In this document: piece after piece, positions 1 through 8,787 of the stretch
How positions within the stretch are numbered: position 1 is the first letter of the stretch
Layout of the letters: each line of letters starts with the position of its first letter
DNA from: Hormoscilla sp. GM7CHS1pb
GTDB taxonomy: Bacteria; Cyanobacteriota; Cyanobacteriia; Cyanobacteriales; Desertifilaceae
NCBI GenBank assembly: GCA_014323675.1
Contig: JACONN010000006.1
Span: forward strand, 620,001-684,000
Direction: 5' to 3'
Length of the DNA stretch: 64,000 nt
Position numbers and translations under genes: made by a program
The notes under the pieces: model-generated
Seen by the model: the letters and a program-made list of their open reading frames with translations, nothing else
Database searches by the model: none
What the model was told of the DNA's origin: nothing

Positions 1-1982
1 GCCATTTCTTCGGTCATGCCTCAGTTCTGAGTAATATCTGGTTTCACTGGGGACTGGCAAGCTTGGCTTTACTGCTGCCCGGACGTGCCATATTAATAGA
101 TGGCTGGCGGGGACTATGGCAAAATGCCCCCAATATGAATAGCCTCGTGGGTTTGGGTACTCTATCTGCTTACATCGCTAGCTGCTTCGCCTTGCTATTC
201 CCCCAACTGGGTTGGGAATGCTTCTTTGACGAACCGGTGATGCTGCTGGGTTTCATTCTCCTGGGACGTACCCTGGAACAACGGGCGAAAACTAAGGCCG
301 CAGTTTCCTTAAAATCCTTGCTGGCATTAAGGCCGAAAATGGCACATCTGATTCCTAGCGAAACTGATGAGAGCCAAAAATCAGTAGAGATTCCCGCTTT
401 TGATGTGAAAGTAGGCGAATATTTGCGGGTGTTGCCAGGGGAAAACATACCTGTAGATGGGTTAGTGGTGGCGGGAGACAGTGCGGTAGATGAGTCAATG
501 CTCACGGGAGAACCGGTACCGGTAGGGAAAAACCCCGGAGATGCAGTGGCAGCGGGAACCCTAAACCAGTCGGGGGTAATTGCCATTCAGGCCACCCGTA
601 CTGGCCGGGATACTACTGTGGCGAAGATTATTGCCCTGGTAGAAGAGGCCCAAACTAGGAAGGCCCCGGTGCAGCAGTTGGCAGATCGGGTAGCTGGATA
701 CTTTGCCTATGGGGTGATGGCAATGGCAGCATTGACTTTCGGGTTCTGGTATTTGGCGGGAACTCAGATCTGGCCTCATGTCTTGATGCCCGGAATGGAA
801 CATCACCACATGATTCATCAAACTCCCCTGCTGTTGAGCTTAAAGCTGGCGATCGCAGTTCTAGTGGTAGCCTGTCCCTGTGCTTTGGGACTGGCCACTC
901 CGACGGCGATCCTGGTGGGTACTGGCATGGGGGCCCAACGGGGCATTTTAATTAAGGGTGGTGATGTGCTGGAACTCGTCCATCAGCTGGATGTGGTGGT
1001 GTTCGATAAAACTGGCACCCTCACTACTGGAAAGCCTACTGTCACAGATTGTCTACCTATTGGCACAGGCTACGATCGACAATCTCTGTTACAAATGGCA
1101 GCAGCGGTAGAAACTGGCAGCAATCATCCCCTCGCTAAAGCCATTACCCAAGCGGCGATCGCCCAAGACTTGCCCATGCCAAAAGCCCAGGACTTTCGCA
1201 CAGTCCCGGGACTGGGAGTATCGGCCCTTGTAGATGGTAAATTGGTGCTTCTGGGAACTAGAGAATGGCTGACAAAGCATGAGATTTCTGTTAATAAATA
1301 TGAAGAAATTGTCCGCTCCTGGGCAGAGTTGGGTAAAACAATAGTATATGTGGCAGTACAGGGCCATGTAGCGGGATTGATAGCAGTAAGGGACCAATCA
1401 AGGCCAGATGCCAAAAGGACAATAGAACAGTTGCGGCAAATGGGATTAATGGTGAAAATGCTCACGGGAGATAGCCAAAAGACAGCGCTCGCGATCGCGA
1501 GCAATATCGGCATGGCCTCGGACGAGATAATAGCAGAAGTAAGGCCAGCAGGCAAGGCAGAGGCGATCGCCCGCTGGCAAGCAGAAGGCTTGCGGGTCGC
1601 AATGGTTGCCGACGGCATCAATGACGCCCCGGCATTGGCCTGTTCTGATGTGGGCATTGCCTTGCACGGCGGTGCGGATGTGGCTCAGGAAACAGCAGAA
1701 ATGCTCCTGATGCGCAATTGTCTCTGGGATGTAGTAGAATCAATCCGCCTCGGACGTGCCACCTATAACAAAATTCGCCAAAATCTATTTTGGGCCTTGG
1801 CTTACAACAGTTTAGGCATCCCGGTAGCTGCTGGCCTGTTACTGCCTGGGTTGGGCATCTCCCTCACACCAGCTGCGGCGGGTGCTATGATGGCTTTCAG
1901 TTCCGTCAGCGTGGTGACCAACTCCCTGCTGTTGCGTCGTGGCAGCAAGGGGCGGGCTGAAAGATCTCCGGGAGAATGCTAA
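1..1982 (+). CDS. Copper-type P1B heavy-metal ATPase, 5' end outside window
   Basis: The reading frame is open from the first base, so the gene begins upstream of the window and its N-terminal metal-binding domain cannot be seen. The visible part has all core P-type ATPase signatures: the TGE actuator motif, the copper-type transmembrane CPC motif (about 873-881), the phosphorylation motif DKTGTLT (1005-1025), a P1B-type SNHPLA motif in the nucleotide-binding domain, and the hinge motif [12 protein letters not shown] followed by ALG is typical of Cu(I) exporters such as cyanobacterial CtaA and PacS, which move copper across the plasma or thylakoid membrane. A histidine cluster lies in a loop before the CPC helix. 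I cannot tell CtaA from PacS without a tree. An FHA protein gene follows 92 bp downstream on the same strand. Confidence 0.93.
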   Translation, partial: HFFGHASVLSNIWFHWGLASLALLLPGRAILIDGWRGLWQNAPNMNSLVGLGTLSAYIASCFALLFPQLGWECFFDEPVMLLGFILLGRTLEQRAKTKAAVSLKSLLALRPKMAHLIPSETDESQKSVEIPAFDVKVGEYLRVLPGENIPVDGLVVAGDSAVDESMLTGEPVPVGKNPGDAVAAGTLNQSGVIAIQATRTGRDTTVAKIIALVEEAQTRKAPVQQLADRVAGYFAYGVMAMAALTFGFWYLAGTQIWPHVLMPGMEHHHMIHQTPLLLSLKLAIAVLVVACPCALGLATPTAILVGTGMGAQRGILIKGGDVLELVHQLDVVVFDKTGTLTTGKPTVTDCLPIGTGYDRQSLLQMAAAVETGSNHPLAKAITQAAIAQDLPMPKAQDFRTVPGLGVSALVDGKLVLLGTREWLTKHEISVNKYEEIVRSWAELGKTIVYVAVQGHVAGLIAVRDQSRPDAKRTIEQLRQMGLMVKMLTGDSQKTALAIASNIGMASDEIIAEVRPAGKAEAIARWQAEGLRVAMVADGINDAPALACSDVGIALHGGADVAQETAEMLLMRNCLWDVVESIRLGRATYNKIRQNLFWALAYNSLGIPVAAGLLLPGLGISLTPAAAGAMMAFSSVSVVTNSLLLRRGSKGRAERSPGEC

Positions 1983-2074
1983 AATAACAGCATGGAGAAA
2001 AACCGCCTCACCCTCGTGAGAGAGGATGTCACCAATGAAAGTTGACCTAGAACAATTCCAGCAAACTCCTGACA

Positions 2075-2509
2075 ATGGCTTCATCAGAACAGCAAACTCA
2101 TAAACTGATTATTGAAGACGACAAAGGGAAGCGGGAATTTACGCTCTCATCCCCTGTATACTCAATTGGCAGAGATGCTCAATGTGATATCCGCCTGGTT
2201 TCTCAGTTTGTCTCCCGCCGACATGCTACCTTGGTACGGCTTCCCCATGAAGATGGAAGCTATTACTACCGGATCGTCGATGGCAATTTGAAAGGTAAAA
2301 GCAGTGCTAATGGCATCTTGATTAACAGTCACAAGCAGTCAACTCACGACCTGCAAAATGAAGACGAGATCGTATTTGGACCCCAGGTGCGTGCCATCTA
2401 TTACTTACTGGATGATGAAGAACCAATTGTTAGCCAGCCACTAGATGAGTTCGATATCACTCTGATTAGTCCCGGCATGATGGATGAGACACAGGCTGAT
2501 TACTACTAA
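2075..2509 (+). CDS. FHA domain protein
   Basis: This 144-residue protein is almost entirely one forkhead-associated domain. It carries the expected GRD (in SIGRDAQCDIRL), the S-R-R-H segment that contacts phosphothreonine, and a later NG pair. FHA domains bind phosphothreonine peptides in signalling; the partner kinase is not in the window. The start is uncertain: no good ribosome site precedes 2075, while a 22-codon ORF with an AGAGAGG site starts at 2035 in another frame and overlaps this start. The acidic C-terminal tail contains no further domain I recognise. Confidence 0.88.
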   Translation: MASSEQQTHKLIIEDDKGKREFTLSSPVYSIGRDAQCDIRLVSQFVSRRHATLVRLPHEDGSYYYRIVDGNLKGKSSANGILINSHKQSTHDLQNEDEIVFGPQVRAIYYLLDDEEPIVSQPLDEFDITLISPGMMDETQADYY

Positions 2510-2658
2510 CATACCATTAGCACTGCGCGAGAAAGTTGAAAATTTCCAATGGCGTATACGCAGTGCGCGACGCAGGAGCGCTATGGAAAATTGAGCAATG
2601 GTTAATTGAGAATCGAGAATAAAAAAATCATCGGCAAACAACAACGAATTGAGTATTT

Positions 2659-3063
2659 TCAACCTCTATCATCCAACTTAAAATTCGATCCAACTGACAA
2701 CTGGTAACTGCCAGAATCTATCCCGCTACATTCAATCAGCTGCAAATGGTCGCTCTTAGCGATCGCCCTGGTCAGGCGATCGAACATTTGCCGACAGTGG
2801 TTGTCCAGTTTGATAGCAAGTTCGTCGTTTTTCATGACTAAATTAAATTTCAGTTCGGTTTCGGTAGCAGTGGTGCTGTCAATCAAAAATTCCACAGTCA
2901 CCAGTTTGGTAAAGGAGACTTCACCAGGAAATTCACGACCCATGAGATAGTCGGTTGTATCGTAGATCGCCTCAAAGTTACAGGAATCCATAATCTCACT
3001 CAAGGACTGTTGGAGATTATCGACGGGAAGCGCAACAGTAAATGAACAAGTGTACCGGGCCAT
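2659..3063 (-). CDS. Conserved cyanobacterial protein of unknown function
   Basis: I chose the internal methionine that gives the N-terminus MARYTCSFTVALP, because the upstream extension runs into the region in front of the divergent tmk gene. The 134-residue protein has no signal peptide or membrane segment. It resembles a family of small soluble proteins I know from cyanobacterial genomes, with a conserved middle around KLVTVEFLID and NHCRQMFD, but no function is known to me. It is divergently transcribed from tmk with about 90 bp between the starts. The last 20 residues look less conserved and may be a lineage-specific tail. Confidence 0.75.
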   Translation of the reverse strand: MARYTCSFTVALPVDNLQQSLSEIMDSCNFEAIYDTTDYLMGREFPGEVSFTKLVTVEFLIDSTTATETELKFNLVMKNDELAIKLDNHCRQMFDRLTRAIAKSDHLQLIECSGIDSGSYQLSVGSNFKLDDRG

Positions 3064-3153
3064 AAAAATTTCCGGACTAAGACAGTGCGACTCTTTTATG
3101 ATAACGATGGCTGTACCAAGACTCAACCAGAAAAATTGTCATACTCTTCATAC

Positions 3154-3780
3154 ATGCAGGGAAAACTGATCGTCTTTGAGGGGACCGAAGGTAGTGGTAA
3201 GACAACTCAGATCCAGCTGCTTTACCAGTGGTTCCGCTGCTGGACCGATCGCGTTGCTCTCACTAGAGAACCTGGAGGTACCCCATTAGGACAAAAACTG
3301 CGCCAGATATTGCTCGCAGACTCTTCCATAAGAGGGATGACAGAACTGTTGTTATATGAATCTGACCGCGCTCATCATGTTGAAGAATTAATCAAGCCTC
3401 AGTTGGCTTCCGGGACGATCGTTCTGTGCGATCGCTTCACTGATTCGACTGTAGCCTATCAGGGTTATGGTCGCGGTCTGAGTCTGAGAAAAATTGAGCA
3501 ACTCAATGAAATGGCTACCTCGGGCCTGCAAAGCGATCTCACTTTGTGGTTAGATTTAGATGTGGAGGTGGGTCTTTTCAGGACGCGCCAACGGGGGCCT
3601 TCTGACCGGATGGAGCAAGCTGATTTGGAGTTTCACCGCCGAGTATATCGGGGATTTGCTCAATTGGCAAAAGAACAAGATCGCATTATCCGAGTTGATG
3701 CTAGCGGTTCCCAGTCCCTTGTCCAAGCCCATATCCAAACCATTATAACAGAATACTTAACTAAATGGCAAATTATCTAA
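3154..3780 (+). CDS. tmk: Thymidylate kinase (dTMP kinase)
   Basis: The enzyme phosphorylates dTMP to dTDP for DNA synthesis. The chosen start gives MQGKLIVFEGTEGSGKTT, so the P-loop (GTEGSGKT) lies at the N-terminus as in all family members; a longer frame from 3085 adds unrelated residues. Other signatures are TREPGGTPLG (dTMP binding), DRFTDSTVAYQGYGRG (the DRY/F-type catalytic segment) and the lid region with RMEQADLEFHRRV. Length is 208 residues, normal for bacterial Tmk. holB follows 38 bp downstream on the same strand, a pairing common in cyanobacteria. Confidence 0.97.
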   Translation: MQGKLIVFEGTEGSGKTTQIQLLYQWFRCWTDRVALTREPGGTPLGQKLRQILLADSSIRGMTELLLYESDRAHHVEELIKPQLASGTIVLCDRFTDSTVAYQGYGRGLSLRKIEQLNEMATSGLQSDLTLWLDLDVEVGLFRTRQRGPSDRMEQADLEFHRRVYRGFAQLAKEQDRIIRVDASGSQSLVQAHIQTIITEYLTKWQII

Positions 3781-3818
3781 AATAAAAAATTTACAAAAAC
3801 AATTAGCAATGAAAAATT

Positions 3819-4844
3819 ATGCATTTTGAGAGAGCGATCGGGCAAGAACAGGCGGTAAAATATTTAAAGGAGGCGATCGCCCGTCAGCGCCTGGCTCCAG
3901 CTTATTTATTTGCGGGTCCCGATGGTGTAGGCAAGAGTATAGCAGTCAAGTGTTTTATCGAAGCCATGTTTTGCGATCGTGCTCCCAGTTCGGAGCATAC
4001 CAAAATCCAGAAACTTGTACGAGATGGCAATCATCCTGATGTATTGTGGGTGGAACCAACCTATCAGCATCAGGGTCAACTATTGTCTGCTCAAGCTGCT
4101 GCTGCTGCGGGGTTAAAACGGAAAGCGCCTCCCCAGATTAGAATTGAGCAAGTGCGAGAAATTGCTAGTTTTATCAGCCGATCGCCTCTAAAAGCACCGC
4201 GACATGTAGTAGTAATAGAACAAGCTCCCAAAATGGCAGAAGCAGCTGCTAATAGTTTACTCAAAACATTGGAAGAACCAGGAAGTGCTACTATCATTTT
4301 GCTAGCCTCGTCTGACTTATTGCCGACAATTCGATCGCGATGTGCTAGGATTCCTTTTTATCGGCTCCCTAAAGCACAAATGAGTCAAATATTGCGACAA
4401 TTGGGTTATGAAGAGATATTACAGCAAGACCAGATAATGGCAATGGCACAGGGGAGTCCAGGAGAGGCGATCGCCTGTTTTGCCCAACTCCAGGCTATAC
4501 CAGCAGAACTGCTATCCCGACTGCGCCATCTTCCGGTGTCTCGTGGGAGCGCTACATGCGCTGCGCGCCACATCGCGCAGCGTGGCGGCAGCCATGCGCA
4601 GCGCCATCGCACTACCCACGAGACAGCGCCCAATACTCTCCGGGATGCTTTAGAATTGGCAAAGGAAATTAACCAAAACCTTGACACAGAAGCTCAACTC
4701 TGGTTAGTTGATTATTTACAGCATAGCTACTGGCAACAGGACTGTCGGACAGTCCTGCAACAGCTTGAAACAGCTCGCAAATACCTGCTCAGTTATGCTC
4801 AATCCCGACTTGTTTGGGAAGTGACTCTGCTGGCCATGTGTTAA
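3819..4844 (+). CDS. holB: DNA polymerase III delta' subunit with an in-frame repeat insertion
   Basis: This is the clamp-loader ATPase-like subunit. The N-terminus has a Walker-A-like GPDGVGKS, followed by the family-typical KTLEEP segment and an SRC motif (TIRSRCARIPF), the arginine-finger sensor motif of delta'. Residues from about 241 to 268 are unlike the family: they are arginine- and histidine-rich and are encoded by a palindromic GC-rich repeat at 4539-4623 bounded by TCTCGTGGG and CCCACGAGA. The reading frame continues intact after the insert into a normal C-terminal collar domain (LRDALELAKEI onward), so the gene probably remains functional with an extra surface loop. Confidence 0.92.
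   Translation: MHFERAIGQEQAVKYLKEAIARQRLAPAYLFAGPDGVGKSIAVKCFIEAMFCDRAPSSEHTKIQKLVRDGNHPDVLWVEPTYQHQGQLLSAQAAAAAGLKRKAPPQIRIEQVREIASFISRSPLKAPRHVVVIEQAPKMAEAAANSLLKTLEEPGSATIILLASSDLLPTIRSRCARIPFYRLPKAQMSQILRQLGYEEILQQDQIMAMAQGSPGEAIACFAQLQAIPAELLSRLRHLPVSRGSATCAARHIAQRGGSHAQRHRTTHETAPNTLRDALELAKEINQNLDTEAQLWLVDYLQHSYWQQDCRTVLQQLETARKYLLSYAQSRLVWEVTLLAMC
4539..4623. repeat. Palindromic repeat inserted in holB
   Basis: The segment begins TCTCGTGGG and ends CCCACGAGA, a perfect 9-bp inverted pair, and its centre contains a variant of the 22-bp GCGCAGCGTGGCGCAGCC repeat found elsewhere in the window. It adds about 28 codons to holB without a frameshift. Confidence 0.75.
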
Positions 4845-5391
4845 TTGAGAACGTTCGTAGAAGGACTTTAGTCCTTACCCGGGCCTTCGTATTAAGGACA
4901 TTCCCCTGTTAGGAGATCCCGATGTCTCTGCGATGTGGGTGTGGTCATGCAGAAGTTGCAGCGGGATCCGGCGACTGGGGTATCCCATGCTCGAATGGCT
5001 GCGCCACGCTGCGCGATCGACGGGTTTTGACCACGGGATGTGCTCTGCGCAGTGCGAATAGCGCGTCCCCTCTGGGGGACATCGAAGGAGATAAGATTTA
5101 TGGCTGCGCCACGCTGCGCGATCAGCTATATAGCAGTTCTCTTTCTTAGTGTGATATGCTGTTGGGGAGATTGCTAGCCCTCCTGGCGTCGGGCCGCTGC
5201 GATGAAACGAAGTGTACTACGCGCTACGGGGGGGTAACTCTATAAAAGCATAAGTTACTCGCCCCCACGCGATCGCGCAGCGTGGCGCCAGCCATAAAAT
5301 CGCAATGACAAATAGGCTATTGTGCTATACCACATCAATTTGAGAAATGCTATAATATGGTCAAGATGATATCAAAAGAGTCTCAAATTTT
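4845..5391. repeat. Gene-free spacer packed with short palindromic repeats
   Basis: No gene is supported here. The spacer holds an AAGGACTTTAGTCCTT palindrome near 4860, copies of the GCGCAGCGTGGCGCAGCC repeat in both orientations (about 4997, 5100 and 5273), a TGTGGTC...TTTTGACCAC pair (about 4940-5030) and a CCTCTGGGGGACATCG motif also seen near 8690. Open frames in this stretch are translations of repeats. Confidence 0.7.
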
Positions 5392-5434
5392 ATGTCCTAC
5401 AGTCAATTCACCCTAGAAAGCCTCAAGACAACTT

Positions 5435-5456
5435 ATGGCTGCGCCACGCTGCGCGA
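5435..5456. repeat. 22-bp palindromic repeat, copy in pseudogene
   Basis: A 22-bp unit with core GGCTGCGCCACGCTGCGC. Its precise removal rejoins TTY with GITIVETAG in frame, so it is a clean insertion. The same unit occurs in tandem at 10702-10745 and, in the other orientation, at 11880-11923. Confidence 0.85.
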
Positions 5457-5733
5457 ACGGAATCACCATTGTCGAAACTGCGGGCATTTTTGCCAATGTT
5501 CCAGAAGTTAAGTACAGTAATTACTTGACTGAAACGCTCCGGTATAATATACCTTTGGCCTTATCTATCGCTTCTGAGAAAGCCCGCTCTGAGATGATCG
5601 TTACGCCAATTTTAATAGAAATTAGAAAGCTGTTATCGGAAGCTGTTAGCTTATTCTCCGGTAATAATTTTGAAGTAGATACAGAAAAAGGTTTGAGTGG
5701 ATTTTGTGATTTTTTAATTAGCATGTCTCCCGT

Positions 5734-5755
5734 TCGCGCAGCGTGGCGCAGCCAT
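5734..5755. repeat. 22-bp palindromic repeat, second copy in pseudogene
   Basis: Same unit as at 5435 but inverted (core GCGCAGCGTGGCGCAGCC). Removing exactly 22 bp rejoins ISMSP with QLFIEAPVV in frame. Confidence 0.85.
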
Positions 5756-6044
5756 ACAACTATTCATTGAAGCTCCCGTAGTTACGATAGTGGAAGCTGC
5801 GTTCCCAGGCGGAGCCAGGGAACGAGATAAAATTGAATCAGGATTAGCACAATGTATGGCAGAAATGATTGCTGCTCAATTGTTTAATCAGGGGAAAGAG
5901 AATAACATCAAGACAGTCTATGGAGTAGTCACAACTGGCAGTGTCTGGAAGTTTATGAAACTAGAAGAACAAGTAATTACCCTTGACTTGCAGGAGTATT
6001 TTATCAATCAGGTGGGGAAAATAATCGGGATTATTAAAAGTGGT

Positions 6045-6185
6045 ATCGAAGCAAATCGTTCGTAGTAAGGACTAAAGTCCTTACCTTCCCGGCATCGAAG
6101 CAAATCGTTCGTAGTAAGGACTTTAGTCCTTACTACGGGATAATAAACTACCGCTCTTACCGTTCGCGCAGCGTGGCGCAGCCAT
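6045..6185. repeat. Direct repeat with AAGGACTTTAGTCCTT palindromes
   Basis: The string ATCGAAGCAAATCGTTCG, followed by a TAGTAAGGACT palindrome, occurs twice in a row (from 6045 and from 6093). It also supplies the stop codon of the upstream pseudogene. A GCGCAGCGTGGCGCAGCC unit follows near 6164. From 6186 to 6435 I see no further structure. Confidence 0.7.
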
Positions 6186-6435
6186 GGGCGATCGTCAATT
6201 GTCCTGAAACCGCCCCATCCTAATAGCTGTTGTCAAAAATTAATAGGCGGTCGCTCGCTTTTTATCTACTTTATATGTTACTATATTCTTGGGGTTTCGA
6301 GTAGGGAAGAAAGGGATGATATTATGTAACTTAATAAACGATACTGCCCAATGATAGATAAGCATTGACCAAGCAACCGTAATCTCGATATTTTGATTAT
6401 TTATTATCGTTTCATCCAGACAGTATACAGTATAT

Positions 6436-6684
6436 TTATGGAGAAAAAAACGCGCGATCGATCGATCGGCGGTGACAGGAGCGAAAATAGTTTTTTTTCA
6501 AGAATTCGCGATATTGCTCACAAGACCATAAGAATTTTTTCAGGTCAACCTGGCCAAGAGCTTTAACATGAAGGGTTGGACTTAGTTCTATATCGCAGTT
6601 ACAAAAATCGAGGAGCACGTCTAAATTGAAGCCGTGACGTTTAATAGCTAAATCGAGTTGAGATTTTTGAGCATTAATGTTCAT
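6436..6684 (-). CDS. Small hypothetical protein, weakly supported
   Basis: An 82-codon frame with N-terminus MNINAQKSQLDLAIKRHGF and a composition plausible for a soluble helical protein. There is no clear ribosome site, no motif I recognise and no operon partner. The C-terminal part (basic, ending AFFSP) reads through CGATCG-rich DNA and may be non-coding. It could be a remnant. Confidence 0.3.
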   Translation of the reverse strand: MNINAQKSQLDLAIKRHGFNLDVLLDFCNCDIELSPTLHVKALGQVDLKKFLWSCEQYREFLKKNYFRSCHRRSIDRAFFSP

Positions 6685-6827
6685 GATGGTTCTTAACTCA
6701 TTAAATATATGTTAATATACATCTTAACGCTATGTGTCTTTCTTAAGATAGATATTGCGAGATTGGATGACGTTTTGCAGTCTATTTCGCTAAGATCGGG
6801 AATCTATATAAACTTCCCGAATTGGAC

Positions 6828-7062
6828 AGTGCCGTTCCCGAAGCAAATCAGCGGTTGGCAAATATAATTTCTGCTAACGCTCCTAATTCTACTGGTAATG
6901 CTGGAAATATAAGGATTACTACGGAATAATTGATTGTCAAGAATGGCGCATACATATTTAGTTCAGCTTTTAGCTCTGGTAGAGGTGGTAATATAACGGT
7001 AAATGCCTCGGAATTGATTCTCGAGAATGGCGCAAGTATATTTAGTTCAACTTTTAGCTCCG
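6828..7062 (+). pseudogene. Remnant of a filamentous-haemagglutinin-type exoprotein
   Basis: The frame reads PEANQRLANIISANAPN, then GNAGNIRITTE, an in-frame TAA near 6928, then repeated units of the pattern NGAxIFSSxFSSGRGGNITVNASELILENGA. This glycine- and asparagine-rich beta-helix repeat is typical of large secreted proteins of two-partner secretion systems. Only about 75 codons remain, with no secretion signal, and the sequence is cut abruptly near 7060 by a transposase fragment on the other strand. No TpsB transporter gene is nearby. Confidence 0.65.
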
Positions 7063-7251
7063 ATACAACACTGCTTCAACAAACAGTCGATTATTTTTGG
7101 CCGTTCGGACTACATGGCCGTCTCTCCTCGGTAGGAAATCCTTGATTTTTTCCCACTGGTCATCGAAGAAGTGCATATCTGCGCATTTTTCTCTCTGTTT
7201 CCCTCTCTTCGGTTCATCTATTCTATCCTTTCTTTCTCTAACTGATGACAC
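7054..7251 (-). pseudogene. N-terminal fragment of an IS5/IS4-type transposase
   Basis: The frame contains DDQWEKIKDFLPRRDGHV, then RTAKNNRLFVEAVLYR. This is the usual N-terminus of the small DDE transposases of the IS5 group in cyanobacteria, which continue with a GIPWRDLP-like segment. Here the frame ends directly after VLYR at the junction with the exoprotein remnant, so the DDE catalytic core is missing. I saw no terminal inverted repeats that would bound the element. Confidence 0.7.
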
Positions 7252-7277
7252 GCCCTAACAACTAACAACTAACAACA

Positions 7278-7903
7278 TTAATCATCATCCAGGTCGGAGG
7301 TTCCTCTAACTTTAGTATCGGGGGATAAGTACCTAGACTGGCCGGCGCAAGAGACGCGGCGCGGCGAAGAACTGACATTAAGGGGATGAACCACATGAGC
7401 CGTGGGGTAATAACGCTGCTGTGATTGCGCAAACATAGCCAGGAGCACGACTATAATAATGATGCTACCACCAATGCCCAGGACAAGCACAGAGGCTCCC
7501 AGCACCCAGAGGAAGATCGTGCGATAATCAGGCAAAGATGAATCCGCTGCTGTTGGCCTACCCTGCTGGGCTTGCATTTGCAGCAGCAGCTGTTGAGTTT
7601 CCATCCATTGCTTATCCAGCTGAGATTTTAGCTGTTCCACTTCAGTACGTTGCTGCTGTAGCTGAGATTTTAGCTGTTGATTTTCCGTCAGTTGCTGTTG
7701 TAATTGGCTATGGGCCTGGGGCTGTTGTGGATTAACCGATGGCGGTGGTGGCTCTTGAGTGGGGGCAGGGTCTGATTCATAGAAGGCACATTGCTGCCAA
7801 GGCCACGGTTGGCGCAATCTCGATTATTCCCTTTATCCATGATGACAAAGGTTGCCACTGCTGCGATCGCGCATCCCGACAAGAATGCCGTAGTATCGTT
7901 CAT
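7278..7903 (-). pseudogene. Coiled-coil single-pass membrane protein with a frameshift
   Basis: A well-placed start at 7903 (AAGGA ribosome site, then MNDTTAFLSGCAIAAVATFVIMDKG) opens a hydrophobic N-terminal segment. The frame then runs into non-coding-like sequence, while from about 7817 a different frame carries a proline-rich stretch, a glutamine-rich coiled coil (QQLTENQQLKSQLQQQR) and a strong membrane helix (VLGASVLVLGIGGSIIIIVV) followed by a short tail. One indel near 7750-7830 would join the two parts. Function is unknown; the layout suggests a membrane-anchored scaffold. A sequencing error could also explain the shift. Confidence 0.6.
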
Positions 7904-8787
7904 TGCTTATTTCCTTTTTGGCTACGACCCAATCACGTATATTTGAGATTACACCAAACCCAGCTTACCTTCTCTGTTCCCCCTCGTTCCCACAGCGAAG
8001 CCTGGGAACGTGCGGGTGTGGTCATAAGTAGTCGATCGCGTCCGGGAGCACCCACCATGTCATGTCGCTCCCGCGCATGACATGGGTGGGTGTCTCCGGA
8101 CGCGAAGCCAGGTACATCTGGTGATACATGTATATAGCCCGCGCAGCCCCTGCACGCGGAGGGCCCCTTCCACGCTCCTATCGTTTACCGATCCACCCAC
8201 CCATGTCGTTGCCTGCTGGCGAACGACAGGGTCGTTTCCACGAGCAATCGCGGAAGTTTAAAGAGATACTAGACTATAGCGAAGAGTCAGCAATCGACAT
8301 GGGTGAGTGTCTCGGGAAACGAAAGGGTGAAGAGGAAACGACCCCCTACGCTGCGAGAGGAGGGGGCGATGTGCGATGCGCAGTGCTTCTAGCGCGCGCA
8401 GAGCACATCGCCCGGAGCGTGGGCTAAGTTCATGTAGCCGGGCCTCTCGTTCCCACGGCTCCGCCTGGGAACGGGTATGGCTGCGCCACGCTGCGCGATC
8501 GGGCGGCGAGGTCTCCTACCAACAGGTTTTGACCACACCCGGAACGTGCCAGTAGCGCCCATGGCTGCGCTCCCGTGAGGGATATGGCTGCGCTCCCGTG
8601 AGGGATACGGGGAAAACAGCGGGTCAGCTTCATAACCAAAAAATTCATGTCCAAAACCTCAATGGCAAGGTTCATCACCCTGTCGGGGGACATCGAGCGA
8701 CCGGGAGACATCGAGATCCCAGAAGCTATCGAAGCCGCAGCCAACTTTGTGGCAGACATTTTTGCTGATAACATTTTTTGTTTTCCG
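7904..8787. repeat. Gene-free repeat-rich spacer
   Basis: The stretch contains GTTCCCA...TGGGAACG palindromes (about 7981 and 8449), a long inverted repeat built from CCACCCACCATGTCATG and CATGACATGGGTGGG (about 8049-8092), GCGCAGCGTGGCGCAGCC units (about 8477), a doubled ATGGCTGCGCTCCCGTGAGG unit (8560-8605), a GTGTGGTC...TTTTGACCACACC pair (8018-8540) and repeated GGGGACATCGAG motifs (8690-8720). Long frames on both strands are repeat translations. No gene is supported. Confidence 0.65.

Larger units (their letters stand above)
5392..6065 (+). pseudogene. PD-(D/E)XK-like conserved protein gene broken by three repeat insertions
   Basis: The frame starts at 5392 (MSYSQFTLESLKTTY) after a TATAAT-like stretch. 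It jumps to the second frame at a 22-bp repeat (5435-5456), to the third at another 22-bp copy in the opposite orientation (5734-5755), and meets a third, 27-bp repeat of the GTTCCCAGGC type (5800-5826). Deleting the two 22-mers restores one continuous frame through VETAGIFANVPEV, GFCDFLISMSP and QLFIEAPVVTIVEA. The D of CDFLI and the E of VEA look like a PD-(D/E)XK nuclease core, and the third repeat sits exactly where the expected lysine should follow. The family is common in cyanobacteria, but I know no tested function. The product is certainly not made intact. Confidence 0.82.

Noticed and set aside
170-586. Minus-strand frame of 138 codons
   Set aside because: It lies wholly antisense to the P-type ATPase catalytic region.
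4922-5149. Frame of 75 codons after holB
   Set aside because: It consists mainly of repeat translation (GCATLRDR) and has no relatives.
8128-8427. Open frame of 99 codons
   Set aside because: It is made of several palindromic repeats and has no ribosome site or protein-like composition.
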